64,000 bases of DNA from Flavobacteriaceae bacterium (GTDB taxonomy: Bacteria > Bacteroidota > Bacteroidia > Flavobacteriales > Flavobacteriaceae). Where the stretch lies: contig CANGIF010000006.1 of NCBI GenBank assembly GCA_947453885.1, positions 40,172-104,171 of the forward strand, read 5' to 3'. A program made the translations under genes and the position numbers. Of the stretch, positions 8,349 through 17,676 are shown in pieces. Each line of letters starts with the position of its first letter. Positions within the stretch are counted from its first letter, which is position 1. The notes beneath the pieces are model-generated. The model saw only the letters and a program-made list of their open reading frames with translations. It ran no database searches and was not told where the DNA came from.

Positions 8349-8729
8349 ATGAAATTTACATACCGATTAGCCTATTATGCTTTTGGACTTTTAGTGGGTT
8401 CCTTATTTTTGAAAATGGTTTTAGATTTTACAGGAAAAAAAGGACTTGATTTTTGTTATTTACCAAATTGTAGAGTATTAAAAAACATAAGAAATAAACC
8501 TTTTGATTTTTCTCCAAATGCAGAACAAAAAATAAATGCTAAATTTATTGATACAGCAGAGATTAAAGCTATTTTAACTAACGGTGATGTTGATTTCAGC
8601 AAAAGTAATAAACCGTATAAAGGAGGAAAACTATACATTATTAACGGTATTAATAATAACAAGACTTCCATTAAATTGGAAGTTCTAAATTACGAAGAGA
8701 AAGCTGTATTAATTGATATTAAAAAATAA
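8349..8729 (+). CDS. Small membrane-anchored protein upstream of an ABC exporter
   Basis: 126 residues with one N-terminal hydrophobic helix (about 8-27), then a soluble domain beginning with FCYLPNCRVLKNIRNKPFDF. I believe this matches a domain called DUF4258, but cannot confirm it. Two cysteines sit five residues apart. It ends six bases before the ABC exporter ATG, so the two are almost certainly cotranscribed; a role next to that transporter is possible but unproven. Confidence 0.72.
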   Translation: MKFTYRLAYYAFGLLVGSLFLKMVLDFTGKKGLDFCYLPNCRVLKNIRNKPFDFSPNAEQKINAKFIDTAEIKAILTNGDVDFSKSNKPYKGGKLYIINGINNNKTSIKLEVLNYEEKAVLIDIKK

Positions 8730-8734
8730 AATTC

Positions 8735-10522
8735 ATGGCAAGATTTGAAGAAAATGATTTGCCTAAGGCAAAAATCACAGCTAATTCGCTCAATAAAGCC
8801 AAACAAATTTTTAAATATGCGGGTTCTCATAAATGGAAATTTTATGTAGGATTAATTTTTCTTTTGCTAACTGGTGGAACAGCTTTGGCTTTTCCAAAAT
8901 TAATGGGGATTCTAATTGATTGTGTTAAAAATAACAATGTTGTTCAAGCAGATAACATAGCAATTGGATTGGTTCTAATTCTATTGTTCCAGTCCATTTT
9001 TTCGTTTTTTAGATTATCCCTTTTTGTTGATTTTACCGAAAACACTTTAGCTAATATTCGTTTAGAATTATATAGTAATTTGGTAAAATTACCAATGACT
9101 TTTTTTTCTCAAAAGCGTGTTGGCGAATTAAATAGCCGAATTAGTTCTGACATTACACAAATTCAGGATACTTTAACTTCAACAATTGCAGAATTTTTAA
9201 GACAATTTATTTTAATAATTGGTGGTGTCATCCTTTTAGCAAGCGAAAGTTTAAAATTAACATTACTAATGCTTTCTGTTGTGCCACTTGTTGCTGTGGC
9301 AGCAGTAATTTTCGGACGTTTTATTCGAAAATATTCAAAAAAAGTACAAGATCATGTTGCCGAAAGTCAAATAATTGTTGAAGAAACAATGCAGGGAATT
9401 AGCATTGTTAAAGCATTTGCAAACGAATGGTATGAAGTAGCTCGATACAACGGAAAAATTAAGGAAGTAGTTCAATTGGCAATAAAGGGTGGGAAATACA
9501 GAGGTTATTTCGCGTCTTTTATCATTTTTTGTTTATTTGGATCGATAGTAGCAGTTGTTTGGTATGGTGTTCGGCTGAGTATTAGTGGAGAAATGAGTGT
9601 TGGACAATTAATTTCTTTTGTGTTGTATTCAACTTTTGTAGGAGCTTCTTTTGGAGGAATTGCAGAATTATATGCTCAAATTCAAAAAGCAATTGGAGCT
9701 ACGGAACGGGTTTTCGAATTATTGGATGAAACACCCGAAAAAATAAGTACACATTCAAACAGTATTACAATTTCTAAAATACAAGGAAATGTTTCGTTTC
9801 AAAATGTTCAATTCAGTTATCCTTCTCGTCAAGAAATTCAAGTTTTAAAAGATGTAAGTTTTACTGCAAACTATGGACAAAAAATAGCCATTGTAGGACC
9901 AAGTGGCGCAGGAAAGTCAACTATATCCTCCCTTTTACTTCGATTTTATAATATTGAAGGAGGATCTATTTTAATTGATAATAAAAACATATACGATTTC
10001 GATTTAGAACAACTCAGAGGCAATATGAGTATTGTTCCGCAAGATGTAATTTTATTTGGTGGTACTATCAAAGAAAACATTGCTTATGGAAAACCAAATG
10101 CTACAGATGCTGAAATTATAATTGCTGCAAAACAAGCAAATGCTTACAATTTTATTGATAGCTTTCCAGAAAAATTTGAAACTTTAGTTGGTGAGCGAGG
10201 GATTAAACTTTCAGGAGGGCAAAGACAACGAATTGCAATTGCTAGAGCATTATTAAAAAATCCAAGTATCTTAATTTTAGATGAAGCAACCTCTTCTTTA
10301 GACAGTGAAAGTGAAAAATTAGTACAAGAAGCATTGGAGGTTTTAATGGAAGGTAGAACTAGTATAATAATAGCTCACCGCTTATCTACTATACGTTCTG
10401 CAGATCAAATTTTAGTTTTAGATAACGGTATTATTTCTGAAAAAGGCACTCACGATGAACTATTAAAACTAGAAAAAGGAGTATACAAAAACTTAAGTAA
10501 TCTACAATTTACAAATTCTTAA
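8735..10522 (+). CDS. ABC exporter, fused membrane and ATPase half-transporter (MsbA-like)
   Basis: A 595-residue half-transporter that works as a homodimer in the inner membrane. The N-terminal six-helix domain spans about residues 35-320. The ATPase domain has Walker A GPSGAGKST (near 388), signature LSGGQRQR (near 491) and Walker B ILILDEATS (near 511), followed by the H-loop IIIAHRLS. The family exports lipids, lipid A precursors, peptides or drugs; substrate is not readable here. It overlaps none of its neighbours and is followed after about 50 bases by prmA. Confidence 0.92.
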   Translation: MARFEENDLPKAKITANSLNKAKQIFKYAGSHKWKFYVGLIFLLLTGGTALAFPKLMGILIDCVKNNNVVQADNIAIGLVLILLFQSIFSFFRLSLFVDFTENTLANIRLELYSNLVKLPMTFFSQKRVGELNSRISSDITQIQDTLTSTIAEFLRQFILIIGGVILLASESLKLTLLMLSVVPLVAVAAVIFGRFIRKYSKKVQDHVAESQIIVEETMQGISIVKAFANEWYEVARYNGKIKEVVQLAIKGGKYRGYFASFIIFCLFGSIVAVVWYGVRLSISGEMSVGQLISFVLYSTFVGASFGGIAELYAQIQKAIGATERVFELLDETPEKISTHSNSITISKIQGNVSFQNVQFSYPSRQEIQVLKDVSFTANYGQKIAIVGPSGAGKSTISSLLLRFYNIEGGSILIDNKNIYDFDLEQLRGNMSIVPQDVILFGGTIKENIAYGKPNATDAEIIIAAKQANAYNFIDSFPEKFETLVGERGIKLSGGQRQRIAIARALLKNPSILILDEATSSLDSESEKLVQEALEVLMEGRTSIIIAHRLSTIRSADQILVLDNGIISEKGTHDELLKLEKGVYKNLSNLQFTNS

Positions 10523-10573
10523 ACACATTTTACAAAGTAGTTTTTTATTTTGTAAAACATAAAATCAACATAC

Positions 10574-11410
10574 ATGTCAAACATCTATTTAGGCTACCAT
10601 TTCAATATTGAACCCAAAGAATTAGGATCTGAAATTTTAGTTGCAGAATTAGGAGAACTTCCTTTTGAAAGTTTTATTGAAACCGAATTTGGTTTAACAG
10701 CTTACATTCAAAAACAATTTTGGACCGAATCAATTTTAGAGGATATTTATATTTTAAATTCACCAGAATTTACTATCAGCTATACATTTGAAGAAATAGA
10801 ACAAGTGAATTGGAACGAAGAATGGGAAAAGAACTTTAATCCTATAGATGTTGACGGTAAATGTCACGTTAGAGCACCATTTCATCCCAAAACTGACGCT
10901 GAATTTGACATTGTCATTGAACCTAAAATGAGTTTTGGCACTGGGCATCATGAAACAACACATATGATGATTCAACATTTATTAACCATGGAAGTAGCTG
11001 GTCTAAAAACCTTAGACATGGGTTGTGGAACTGCAATTTTAGCAATTTTAGCTGAAATGAAAGGTGCAAATCCAATTGACGCAATTGACATTGACAATTG
11101 GTGCTATTTAAATTCAATTGAAAATGCCCAAAGAAACAAGTGCACTAAAATTAGTGTTTATGAAGGAGATGCTACACTCTTAGTAAACAAACAATACGAT
11201 TTAATTATTGCCAATATCAATCGAAACATTCTCTTAAGTGACATGAAATCCTATGCTAAAAGTTTACTTCCAAAAGGAACTATTTTATTAAGTGGTTTTT
11301 ATGAAGAAGATATTGCTACTATTAATACTTCTTGTACTGAAAACGGTTTAGTATTTCAAAATAAACTTTCAAGAAATAATTGGGTAGCTTTAAAATACCA
11401 TAAAGTATAA
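10574..11410 (+). CDS. prmA: Ribosomal protein L11 methyltransferase
   Basis: SAM-dependent methyltransferase modifying ribosomal protein L11. The 278-residue protein has an N-terminal substrate domain, the linker FDIVIEPKMSFGTGHHETT, SAM motif I LDMGCGTAILAILAEMKGA (about residue 147) and the motif DLIIANINRNILL near residue 212, matching PrmA. It is followed 19 bases later by clpS, a frequent pairing in flavobacteria. Confidence 0.93.
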   Translation: MSNIYLGYHFNIEPKELGSEILVAELGELPFESFIETEFGLTAYIQKQFWTESILEDIYILNSPEFTISYTFEEIEQVNWNEEWEKNFNPIDVDGKCHVRAPFHPKTDAEFDIVIEPKMSFGTGHHETTHMMIQHLLTMEVAGLKTLDMGCGTAILAILAEMKGANPIDAIDIDNWCYLNSIENAQRNKCTKISVYEGDATLLVNKQYDLIIANINRNILLSDMKSYAKSLLPKGTILLSGFYEEDIATINTSCTENGLVFQNKLSRNNWVALKYHKV

Positions 11411-11429
11411 CTATTAATAAACTTAATTC

Positions 11430-11705
11430 ATGAGTACAAAAGAACAAGTATTAGAAAAGGTATTAATTAAAGAAAAAATTAGTACTAACAATGAAATTGT
11501 TTTATATAACGATGATGTAAACACATTTGATTATGTCATAGAAACTTTAATAGAAGTTTGTAATCATTCTGAAATTCAGGCGGAACAATGTGCAATTTTA
11601 GTACATTATAAAGGAAAATGTACCGTAAAAACTGGAAACTTAAAGGAACTTAAACCACAATGTAGTCAACTTTTAGAAGCTGGATTAAGTGCGGAAATAG
11701 TATAG
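11430..11705 (+). CDS. clpS: Clp protease adaptor ClpS
   Basis: Adaptor that binds N-degron substrates and delivers them to a Clp ATPase. The 91-residue protein has the hallmark YNDDVNTFDYVIETLIEVC with conserved Asn-Asp pair, and the histidine-containing second part AILVHYKGKCTV. It ends a prmA-clpS run in front of a shared terminator, tail to tail with clpB. ClpS canonically works with ClpA or ClpC; neither is in the window, and nothing here shows it acts with ClpB. Confidence 0.92.
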   Translation: MSTKEQVLEKVLIKEKISTNNEIVLYNDDVNTFDYVIETLIEVCNHSEIQAEQCAILVHYKGKCTVKTGNLKELKPQCSQLLEAGLSAEIV

Positions 11706-11727
11706 CTTTAGCATGTTTACTATTCAT

Positions 11728-11773
11728 AAAAAAAAGGGGGAAACTTAAATTATAAGTCAAACCCCTTTTTTTT
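11728..11773. terminator. Bidirectional terminator between clpS and clpB
   Basis: A8-GGGG (11728-11739) pairs with CCCC-T8 (11762-11773); an inner ACTT/AAGT stem lies in the loop. Both strands carry the needed T tract. Confidence 0.88.
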
Positions 11774-11826
11774 GACACTATCCCAAAAAGTGTGTAAAGT
11801 TAAAAATTTTAAGACGATTTTTTTTC

Positions 11827-14445
11827 TTATTTAATGTTTGTTTCAATTAATGTACTTTGATTTCTAAACACCAATTGTCCAGCAAAACTATCCAGCAAAA
11901 TGATGCTTTCCGTGGCAATATTCCCTGCAAGAATTTCTTTTGAAAGTTGATTTAAAACTTCTCTTTGTATCACTCTTTTAACAGGTCGTGCCCCAAATTG
12001 TGAATCGAATCCTTTTTTTGCTAAATACGATATTGCTTCTGGTGTTGCATCCATTGTAATGTGCTGTTGCGCTATCATTTTAATTACACTTTTCAATTGA
12101 ATACCTACTATCTCTTTAATATCTTCCGCTGTTAAAGGAGAAAATAGTACTATTTCATCAATTCTATTAATAAATTCTGGTCTAACAGTTTGCTTAAGTA
12201 AACCCAGTACTTCTACTTTGGCTGCCTCGGTTACTGCTTCAATTGTTCCTCCTTTAAGGTTTTCAAATTTTTCTTGAATAATTGTACTTCCCATATTTGA
12301 AGTCATGATGATTATGGTATTTTTAAAATCAGCTAATCTTCCTTTATTATCAGTTAATCTTCCTTCGTCTAAAACTTGAAGCAAAATATTAAAAGTATCA
12401 GGATGTGCTTTTTCAATTTCATCTAATAAAATAACAGAATAAGGTTTTCTTCTAACAGCTTCAGTTAATTGTCCGCCTTCATCGTATCCAACATATCCTG
12501 GAGGCGCACCAACTAATCTGCTTACACTATGACGCTCCTGATATTCACTCATGTCTATTCGAGTCAAAGCATTTTCATCGTCAAACAAATACTCTGCTAA
12601 AGCTTTTGCTAATTCTGTTTTCCCAACACCAGTTGTACCTAAAAATAAAAAAGTTCCTATTGGTTTTTTCATATCTTGTAAGCCAGCTCTACTTCTTCTC
12701 ACAGCATCACTAACTGCTTCTATTGCTTCTTTTTGACCAACAACTCTTTGTTGTAATTCTGCTTCCAGATTCAATAATTTTTCTCGTTCACCTTGTAACA
12801 TTTTGGTAATTGGAATTCCTGTCCATTTAGCAACAACTTCTGCTATGTCTTCTCTTGTAACTTCTTCTTTAATCAAAGAAGTACCAGCTTGGTTTTCTTG
12901 TAACTTTTTTTGTAATTGTTCCAATTTGGTTTGTGCTTCTTTTATTTTCCCATATCTTATTTCAGCTACTTTTCCATAATCGCCTTCTCTTTCTGCGCGT
13001 TCTGCTTCGTACTTATAATCTTCTATGTCTTTTTTTTCAGCCTGAATAGCATCTACTACATCTTTTTCAGATTTCCATTTGGTAAAAATTTCATTTCGAT
13101 CTTCTTTTAAATTAGCTAAATCCATGCCTAAAATTTTAAGCTTGTTTTGATCGTTCTCTCTTTTTATAGCCTCAATTTCAATTTCTAATTGCATGATTTT
13201 TCTATCTAGAACATCTAATTCTTCGGGTTTAGAATTAATTTCCATTCTTAATTTAGATGCAGCTTCATCTATTAAATCAATTGCTTTATCTGGAAGAAAA
13301 CGATTTGTAATATAACGTTGCGACAGTTCAACAGCAGCAATAATTGCTTCGTCTTTAATTTGTACTTTATGATGCGTTTCGTATTTTTCTTTTATCCCTC
13401 TAAGAATCGATATTGCACTCTCTGTATCAGGCTCGTCTATCAAAATTTTCTGAAAACGACGTTCTAATGCTTTGTCTTTCTCAAAATATTTTTGATATTC
13501 ATCAAGAGTAGTGGCTCCAATTGCTCTTAATTCACCTCGAGCCAATGCAGGTTTTAAAATATTGGCTGCGTCCATCGCACCTTCACCTCCACCTGCTCCC
13601 ACTAAAGTATGAATTTCATCTATAAAAAGCACAATATCACCCTCAGATGCTGTTACTTCTTTAACCACTGCTTTTAAACGCTCTTCAAATTCTCCTTTGT
13701 ATTTAGCACCAGCAATTAAAGCACCCATATCTAGAGAAAAGATAATTTTACCTTTTAAATTTTCGGGCACGTCACCATCAACAATTCTGTGCGCAAGTCC
13801 TTCTGCAATCGCTGTTTTTCCTACTCCAGGCTCACCTATAAGTATTGGATTATTTTTTGTTCTTCGAGTTAATATTTGCAAAACCCTTCTAATCTCTTCG
13901 TCTCTACCAATGACTGGGTCTAGTTTTCCATTTTTTGCTAAATTGTTCAAATTTTTAGCATATTTATTCAAGGCATTATAAGTCTCTTCTGCTGATGCTG
14001 AAGTAACTCTTTCGCCTTTCCTGATTTCATCAATTGCAGCAATTAGTTCTTTTTCAGTAACTCCTTGATCTTTTAAAATTTGTGCTACTTTACTTTTTGA
14101 TTTAAAAATAGCTAGTAACAAATGTTCAATCGATACAAACTCATCATTTCTGTTTTTAGCAATAGCATTAGCTTCTGCTATAGTTTTATTTGCCTCTCTT
14201 GATAACAAAACATCACTTCCTGAAACTTTTGGAAAACTTTGTAAGGTACTTTCTAAAATTTTTTTGAAAAGTGCTACATTTACATTTAGTTTATTTAAAA
14301 TAAATGGTGTAACATTTTCGTCTACTTCAAGAATACCTTTAAAAATATGCTCATTTTCAATCTGTTGTTGACCATAACTTTGTGTAATCAGATGTGCTTG
14401 TTGCAACGCCTCTTGCGACTTTATTGTAAAATTATTTAGTTTCAT
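11827..14445 (-). CDS. clpB: Disaggregase chaperone ClpB
   Basis: Hexameric AAA+ chaperone that pulls polypeptides out of aggregates with DnaK. The 872-residue protein has the N-terminal repeat domain (1-145), first Walker [11 protein letters not shown] (about 203) and Walker [14 protein letters not shown]. The long coiled-coil M-domain (about 400-525, rich in K/E/Q) separates ClpB from ClpA, and a second Walker [11 protein letters not shown] lies near 605. No ClpP-binding IGF/L tripeptide loop is seen. It stands alone between a shared terminator and menB. Confidence 0.96.
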   Translation of the reverse strand: MKLNNFTIKSQEALQQAHLITQSYGQQQIENEHIFKGILEVDENVTPFILNKLNVNVALFKKILESTLQSFPKVSGSDVLLSREANKTIAEANAIAKNRNDEFVSIEHLLLAIFKSKSKVAQILKDQGVTEKELIAAIDEIRKGERVTSASAEETYNALNKYAKNLNNLAKNGKLDPVIGRDEEIRRVLQILTRRTKNNPILIGEPGVGKTAIAEGLAHRIVDGDVPENLKGKIIFSLDMGALIAGAKYKGEFEERLKAVVKEVTASEGDIVLFIDEIHTLVGAGGGEGAMDAANILKPALARGELRAIGATTLDEYQKYFEKDKALERRFQKILIDEPDTESAISILRGIKEKYETHHKVQIKDEAIIAAVELSQRYITNRFLPDKAIDLIDEAASKLRMEINSKPEELDVLDRKIMQLEIEIEAIKRENDQNKLKILGMDLANLKEDRNEIFTKWKSEKDVVDAIQAEKKDIEDYKYEAERAEREGDYGKVAEIRYGKIKEAQTKLEQLQKKLQENQAGTSLIKEEVTREDIAEVVAKWTGIPITKMLQGEREKLLNLEAELQQRVVGQKEAIEAVSDAVRRSRAGLQDMKKPIGTFLFLGTTGVGKTELAKALAEYLFDDENALTRIDMSEYQERHSVSRLVGAPPGYVGYDEGGQLTEAVRRKPYSVILLDEIEKAHPDTFNILLQVLDEGRLTDNKGRLADFKNTIIIMTSNMGSTIIQEKFENLKGGTIEAVTEAAKVEVLGLLKQTVRPEFINRIDEIVLFSPLTAEDIKEIVGIQLKSVIKMIAQQHITMDATPEAISYLAKKGFDSQFGARPVKRVIQREVLNQLSKEILAGNIATESIILLDSFAGQLVFRNQSTLIETNIK

Positions 14446-14592
14446 TTGTTTTTAATTTAGCTTTAAGTATTGTTTTTTTGAATGTTCAATTTACATTCCA
14501 ACTTTACACATACGTCATTTTGTCCTTTAAATACTGATTAAAAAACTGTAAATTGTCAAAATGTCGCAATTAATTGAGCGTAAAACAAAAAA

Positions 14593-14618
14593 AATCCCCA
14601 TTTGTGAAAATGAGGATT
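14593..14618 (-). terminator. Terminator of menB
   Basis: On the minus strand AATCCTCATTT pairs with AAATGGGGATT (one U-G) around a TCAC loop, followed by a run of T. It lies about 20 bases past the menB stop. Confidence 0.85.
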
Positions 14619-14638
14619 AAACAATAACTTTTATCTCT

Positions 14639-15472
14639 TTAAGGCAACCATTTCTTTTCAAAGTTAGGCTTCCTTTTTTCTAAAAAAGCATCTCTACCTT
14701 CCTTTGCTTCTTCTGTCATATAAGCAAGTCGAGTAGCTTCTCCTGCAAATACTTGTTGTCCAACCATGCCATCGTCTGTTAAATTCATAGCAAATTTCAA
14801 CATTTTTATTGATGTGGGCGATTTAGCTAAAATTTCCTGAGCCCATTCAAAAGCAGTCTTTTCCAATTCATCATGAGGAACAACTGCATTTACCATTCCC
14901 ATTTCAAAAGCTTCTTGAGCAGAATAATTTCTGCCTAAAAAAAAAATTTCTCTTGCTTTTTTTTGTCCAACCATTTTGGCTAAATAAGCCGAACCATAAC
15001 CTCCATCAAAACTAGTTACATCGGCATCCGTTTGTTTAAAAATAGCATGTTCCTTGCTAGCCAAAGTCAAATCACAAACAACATGTAAACTATGACCTCC
15101 ACCAACAGACCAACCTGGTACCACACAAATTACAGCTTTTGGCATAAATCGTATAAGTCGTTGAACGTCTAAAATATTCAAACGATGATAGCCATCTTCA
15201 CCTACATAACCTTGATTTCCTCTTGCTTTTTGATCGCCTCCGCTACAAAAAGACCAAACTCCATCTTTTGAACTTGGTCCTTCAGCAGAAAGTAAAACCA
15301 CACCAATTGATGTGTCTTCTTGGGCATCATGAAAGGCTTCTAACAATTCTGCAGTAGTCTTAGGACGAAATGCATTACGAACATCTGGCCTGTTAAAAGC
15401 AATTCTAGCAACACCATCACATTTTTTATAGGTAATATCTTCAAAAGATTTTACTGTTTTCCAATTTATCAT
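14639..15472 (-). CDS. menB: 1,4-dihydroxy-2-naphthoyl-CoA synthase
   Basis: Crotonase-fold enzyme closing the second ring of the menaquinone head group from o-succinylbenzoyl-CoA. MenB features visible are FNRPDVRNAFRPKT, the oxyanion-loop segment FCSGGDQKARG, VVPGWSVGGGHSLHVVCDLT and the TSFDGGYGSAYLAKMVG segment, with the C-terminal NFEKKWLP. The ATG at 15472 (MINWKTV) is preferred over a TTG two codons upstream. Its presence implies menaquinone respiration, which fits the cbb3 operon later in the window. Confidence 0.95.
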   Translation of the reverse strand: MINWKTVKSFEDITYKKCDGVARIAFNRPDVRNAFRPKTTAELLEAFHDAQEDTSIGVVLLSAEGPSSKDGVWSFCSGGDQKARGNQGYVGEDGYHRLNILDVQRLIRFMPKAVICVVPGWSVGGGHSLHVVCDLTLASKEHAIFKQTDADVTSFDGGYGSAYLAKMVGQKKAREIFFLGRNYSAQEAFEMGMVNAVVPHDELEKTAFEWAQEILAKSPTSIKMLKFAMNLTDDGMVGQQVFAGEATRLAYMTEEAKEGRDAFLEKRKPNFEKKWLP

Positions 15473-15546
15473 AATCAAATTTGTATTATTTTAGCGTAAA
15501 TTTACTACTTTTTAATTTTTAAGATACCAATCACAAATATTAAACT

Positions 15547-16656
15547 ATGAAAAAAACATTATTTATTTTTTCTTTATTAGTTTTTACCAATTCTATATTT
15601 TCTCAAATCTATGAATTTCAAACTATTAAAGACATTGAAGGAACACCCGTTATTTCTCAAGATCAGACTGGTACTTGCTGGAGTTTTTCAACTACTTCTT
15701 TTTTAGAGTCAGAAATAATTCGATTAACCGGAAAAAAAATTAATTTATCTGAAATGTACACTGTTAGATCAATCTATCCAAAAAAAGCTTGGAATTATGT
15801 AATGAGACAAGGCAAAGCGCAATTTGGAGAAGGCGGATTGGCTCACGATGTAATCAACAGTGCTGTTGAAAATGGTGTCGTTCCTGAAAACATTTATACT
15901 GGATTAACTGAAAATCAAGCTACTTATAATCATGCCGAAATGGTTGCTGTTATGGAAGCTATGTTGAAAGTTTACATTACAAATCCAGGTAAAAAACTTT
16001 CGCCGCAATGGAAAGAGGCAATTGCAAGTGTTTTAGACGTTTATTTAGGTGAAATTCCAACCGATTTTATCTTTGATGGTAAAAAATATACTCCTAAAAG
16101 TTTTTTTGAAAGTTTAAAAATAAATCCAAATGCTTACATTACAATTTCATCCTTTTCCCATGAACCTATATACAAATCTTTTGTTTTGGATATTCCAGAT
16201 AATTTTTCAAATGGAAAATTCTACAACTTGCCTTTAGAAGAATATGTTGAAAATATAGACAATGCATTAGAAAATGGTTATACACTTTCATTGGATTGTG
16301 ATGTATCAGAGGCCACATTTTCTGGTAAAAATGGAATTGCTGTAATTCCAGCAAATGATGAAGATGCAAAGTTAATTTTAACTGAAATTAAACCTGAAAA
16401 AAACATATCCGTAGCATATCGTCAAGCTGAATTTGAAAATTTTGCAACACAAGACGATCATTTAATGCACATAATTGGAAAAGTGAAAGATCAGAAAGGA
16501 ACGCAATATTATAAAGTAAAAAATTCATGGGGATTGAGTAGTAAAAACAAAGGTTTTGTTTACATGAGTGTTGCGTACTTAAAGCTTAAATCTATTTCTG
16601 TTTTATTGCATAAAGACGGCTTATTGAAAAAAACAAAAACAAATTTAGGACTTTAA
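15547..16656 (+). CDS. Exported papain-like cysteine peptidase (C1 / bleomycin hydrolase type)
   Basis: The signal peptide MKKTLFIFSLLVFTNSIFSQ predicts export. The catalytic triad is visible in order: Cys in DQTGTCWSFSTTSF (about residue 43), His in DDHLMHIIGKV and Asn in KVKNSWGLSS (about residue 325). The order and the long insert between Cys and His fit the aminopeptidase C/bleomycin hydrolase branch, although those are normally cytoplasmic and larger. No T9SS tail is present, so a periplasmic location is likely. It is followed after 11 bases by a membrane protein gene. Confidence 0.85.
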   Translation: MKKTLFIFSLLVFTNSIFSQIYEFQTIKDIEGTPVISQDQTGTCWSFSTTSFLESEIIRLTGKKINLSEMYTVRSIYPKKAWNYVMRQGKAQFGEGGLAHDVINSAVENGVVPENIYTGLTENQATYNHAEMVAVMEAMLKVYITNPGKKLSPQWKEAIASVLDVYLGEIPTDFIFDGKKYTPKSFFESLKINPNAYITISSFSHEPIYKSFVLDIPDNFSNGKFYNLPLEEYVENIDNALENGYTLSLDCDVSEATFSGKNGIAVIPANDEDAKLILTEIKPEKNISVAYRQAEFENFATQDDHLMHIIGKVKDQKGTQYYKVKNSWGLSSKNKGFVYMSVAYLKLKSISVLLHKDGLLKKTKTNLGL

Positions 16657-16667
16657 TCAAATTGTAA

Positions 16668-17102
16668 ATGTCAAAGTATCTTTCATCAAAAAACATTTTT
16701 TCAACCTTAATTTTATGGGGGGTAGTGCTTTTTATGTGTACTATGCTATTTTTAGGAATATTAAAAGAGCAATTGCCATTAGCTCCAATTCTAATTTTAA
16801 GTTTGGTTATTGCACTTCTTTTATGGACTCTTTTAGATACACGATACGTAGTAAATGAAGCTTTTTTACTTTATAGATCTGGTCCGTTTAGAGGGAAAAT
16901 TGCAATTCAAAACATTAAAAAAATAACTTATTTTTCAGGTTTCAACATTCCTGTAACTATGAAACCTGCATTGGATTACAAAGGTTTCATTGTACAATAT
17001 AATAGTTTTGATGATGTTTTCATTTCACCTAAAAATGCGGATTTATTTATAGCCGAAATTTTAAAAATAAATCCAGAAATAGAAGTACTACCTAAAAAAT
17101 AG
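16668..17102 (+). CDS. Two-helix membrane protein with a PH-like domain
   Basis: 144 residues: two transmembrane helices (about 11-55), then a small domain starting DTRYVVNEAFLLYRSGPFRG with IQNIKKITYFSGF. This is the pattern of bacterial PH-domain membrane proteins. No enzyme motif is present. It sits 11 bases behind the exported cysteine peptidase and is probably cotranscribed. Confidence 0.7.
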   Translation: MSKYLSSKNIFSTLILWGVVLFMCTMLFLGILKEQLPLAPILILSLVIALLLWTLLDTRYVVNEAFLLYRSGPFRGKIAIQNIKKITYFSGFNIPVTMKPALDYKGFIVQYNSFDDVFISPKNADLFIAEILKINPEIEVLPKK

Positions 17103-17143
17103 GTGTTTTCAAATCTTTATGAAAAATACAATTAACAATTAAT

Positions 17144-17665
17144 TTATAGAGACAAATACCTCTCAATAAAAACTTTTTGGTGGTGCTTTTGATGGCCTAT
17201 TATTATAAAACCTAGTGCTCTTACAGATATTAAATTTTCAGAAGCAACACCATTTAATTTAAGTTGCTCTTGCGAAAAACTTTTAAATAAATACAAAGTT
17301 GCATATCGAACTGAAGAAAATTCTGTTAACAAATCTTGAATACTCCTAAAATTTGCTTCTGCATTCTTAACGTAACTATTTTCATCAAAACTAGGTAATG
17401 GTGTTTTGTCATTTCTTGAAATTCGAAGTGCCCGATAACTAAAAATTCGTTCAGAATCAATTAAATGTTGAATAATATCTTTAATTGTCCACTTTCCTTC
17501 GGCATACTTAAAATCATATTTCCCCAAAGGAATGTTTCGGACAAAATGTATAAAATCATGTAAAGAAATTTCTAATTCTTCAATCAAAGACATGTTTTCA
17601 ACAGCCTGAATATAAGCTGCATAAAATTTTGCGTATTCTGAAACTGGAAGTTGGTTTGAATCCAT
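17144..17665 (-). CDS. DinB-family (DUF664-like) putative metal-binding protein
   Basis: A 173-residue four-helix DinB fold. The signature GKWTIKDIIQHLIDSERIFS (His near residue 74) and the C-terminal IGHQKHHQKVF supply the histidines that usually bind a divalent metal. Members include thiol-dependent transferases, and the precise activity is not predictable. It starts 12 bases after the PEP carboxylase stop on the same strand, so the two may be cotranscribed. Confidence 0.85.
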   Translation of the reverse strand: MDSNQLPVSEYAKFYAAYIQAVENMSLIEELEISLHDFIHFVRNIPLGKYDFKYAEGKWTIKDIIQHLIDSERIFSYRALRISRNDKTPLPSFDENSYVKNAEANFRSIQDLLTEFSSVRYATLYLFKSFSQEQLKLNGVASENLISVRALGFIIIGHQKHHQKVFIERYLSL

Positions 17666-17676
17666 TCGTTTTAAAT

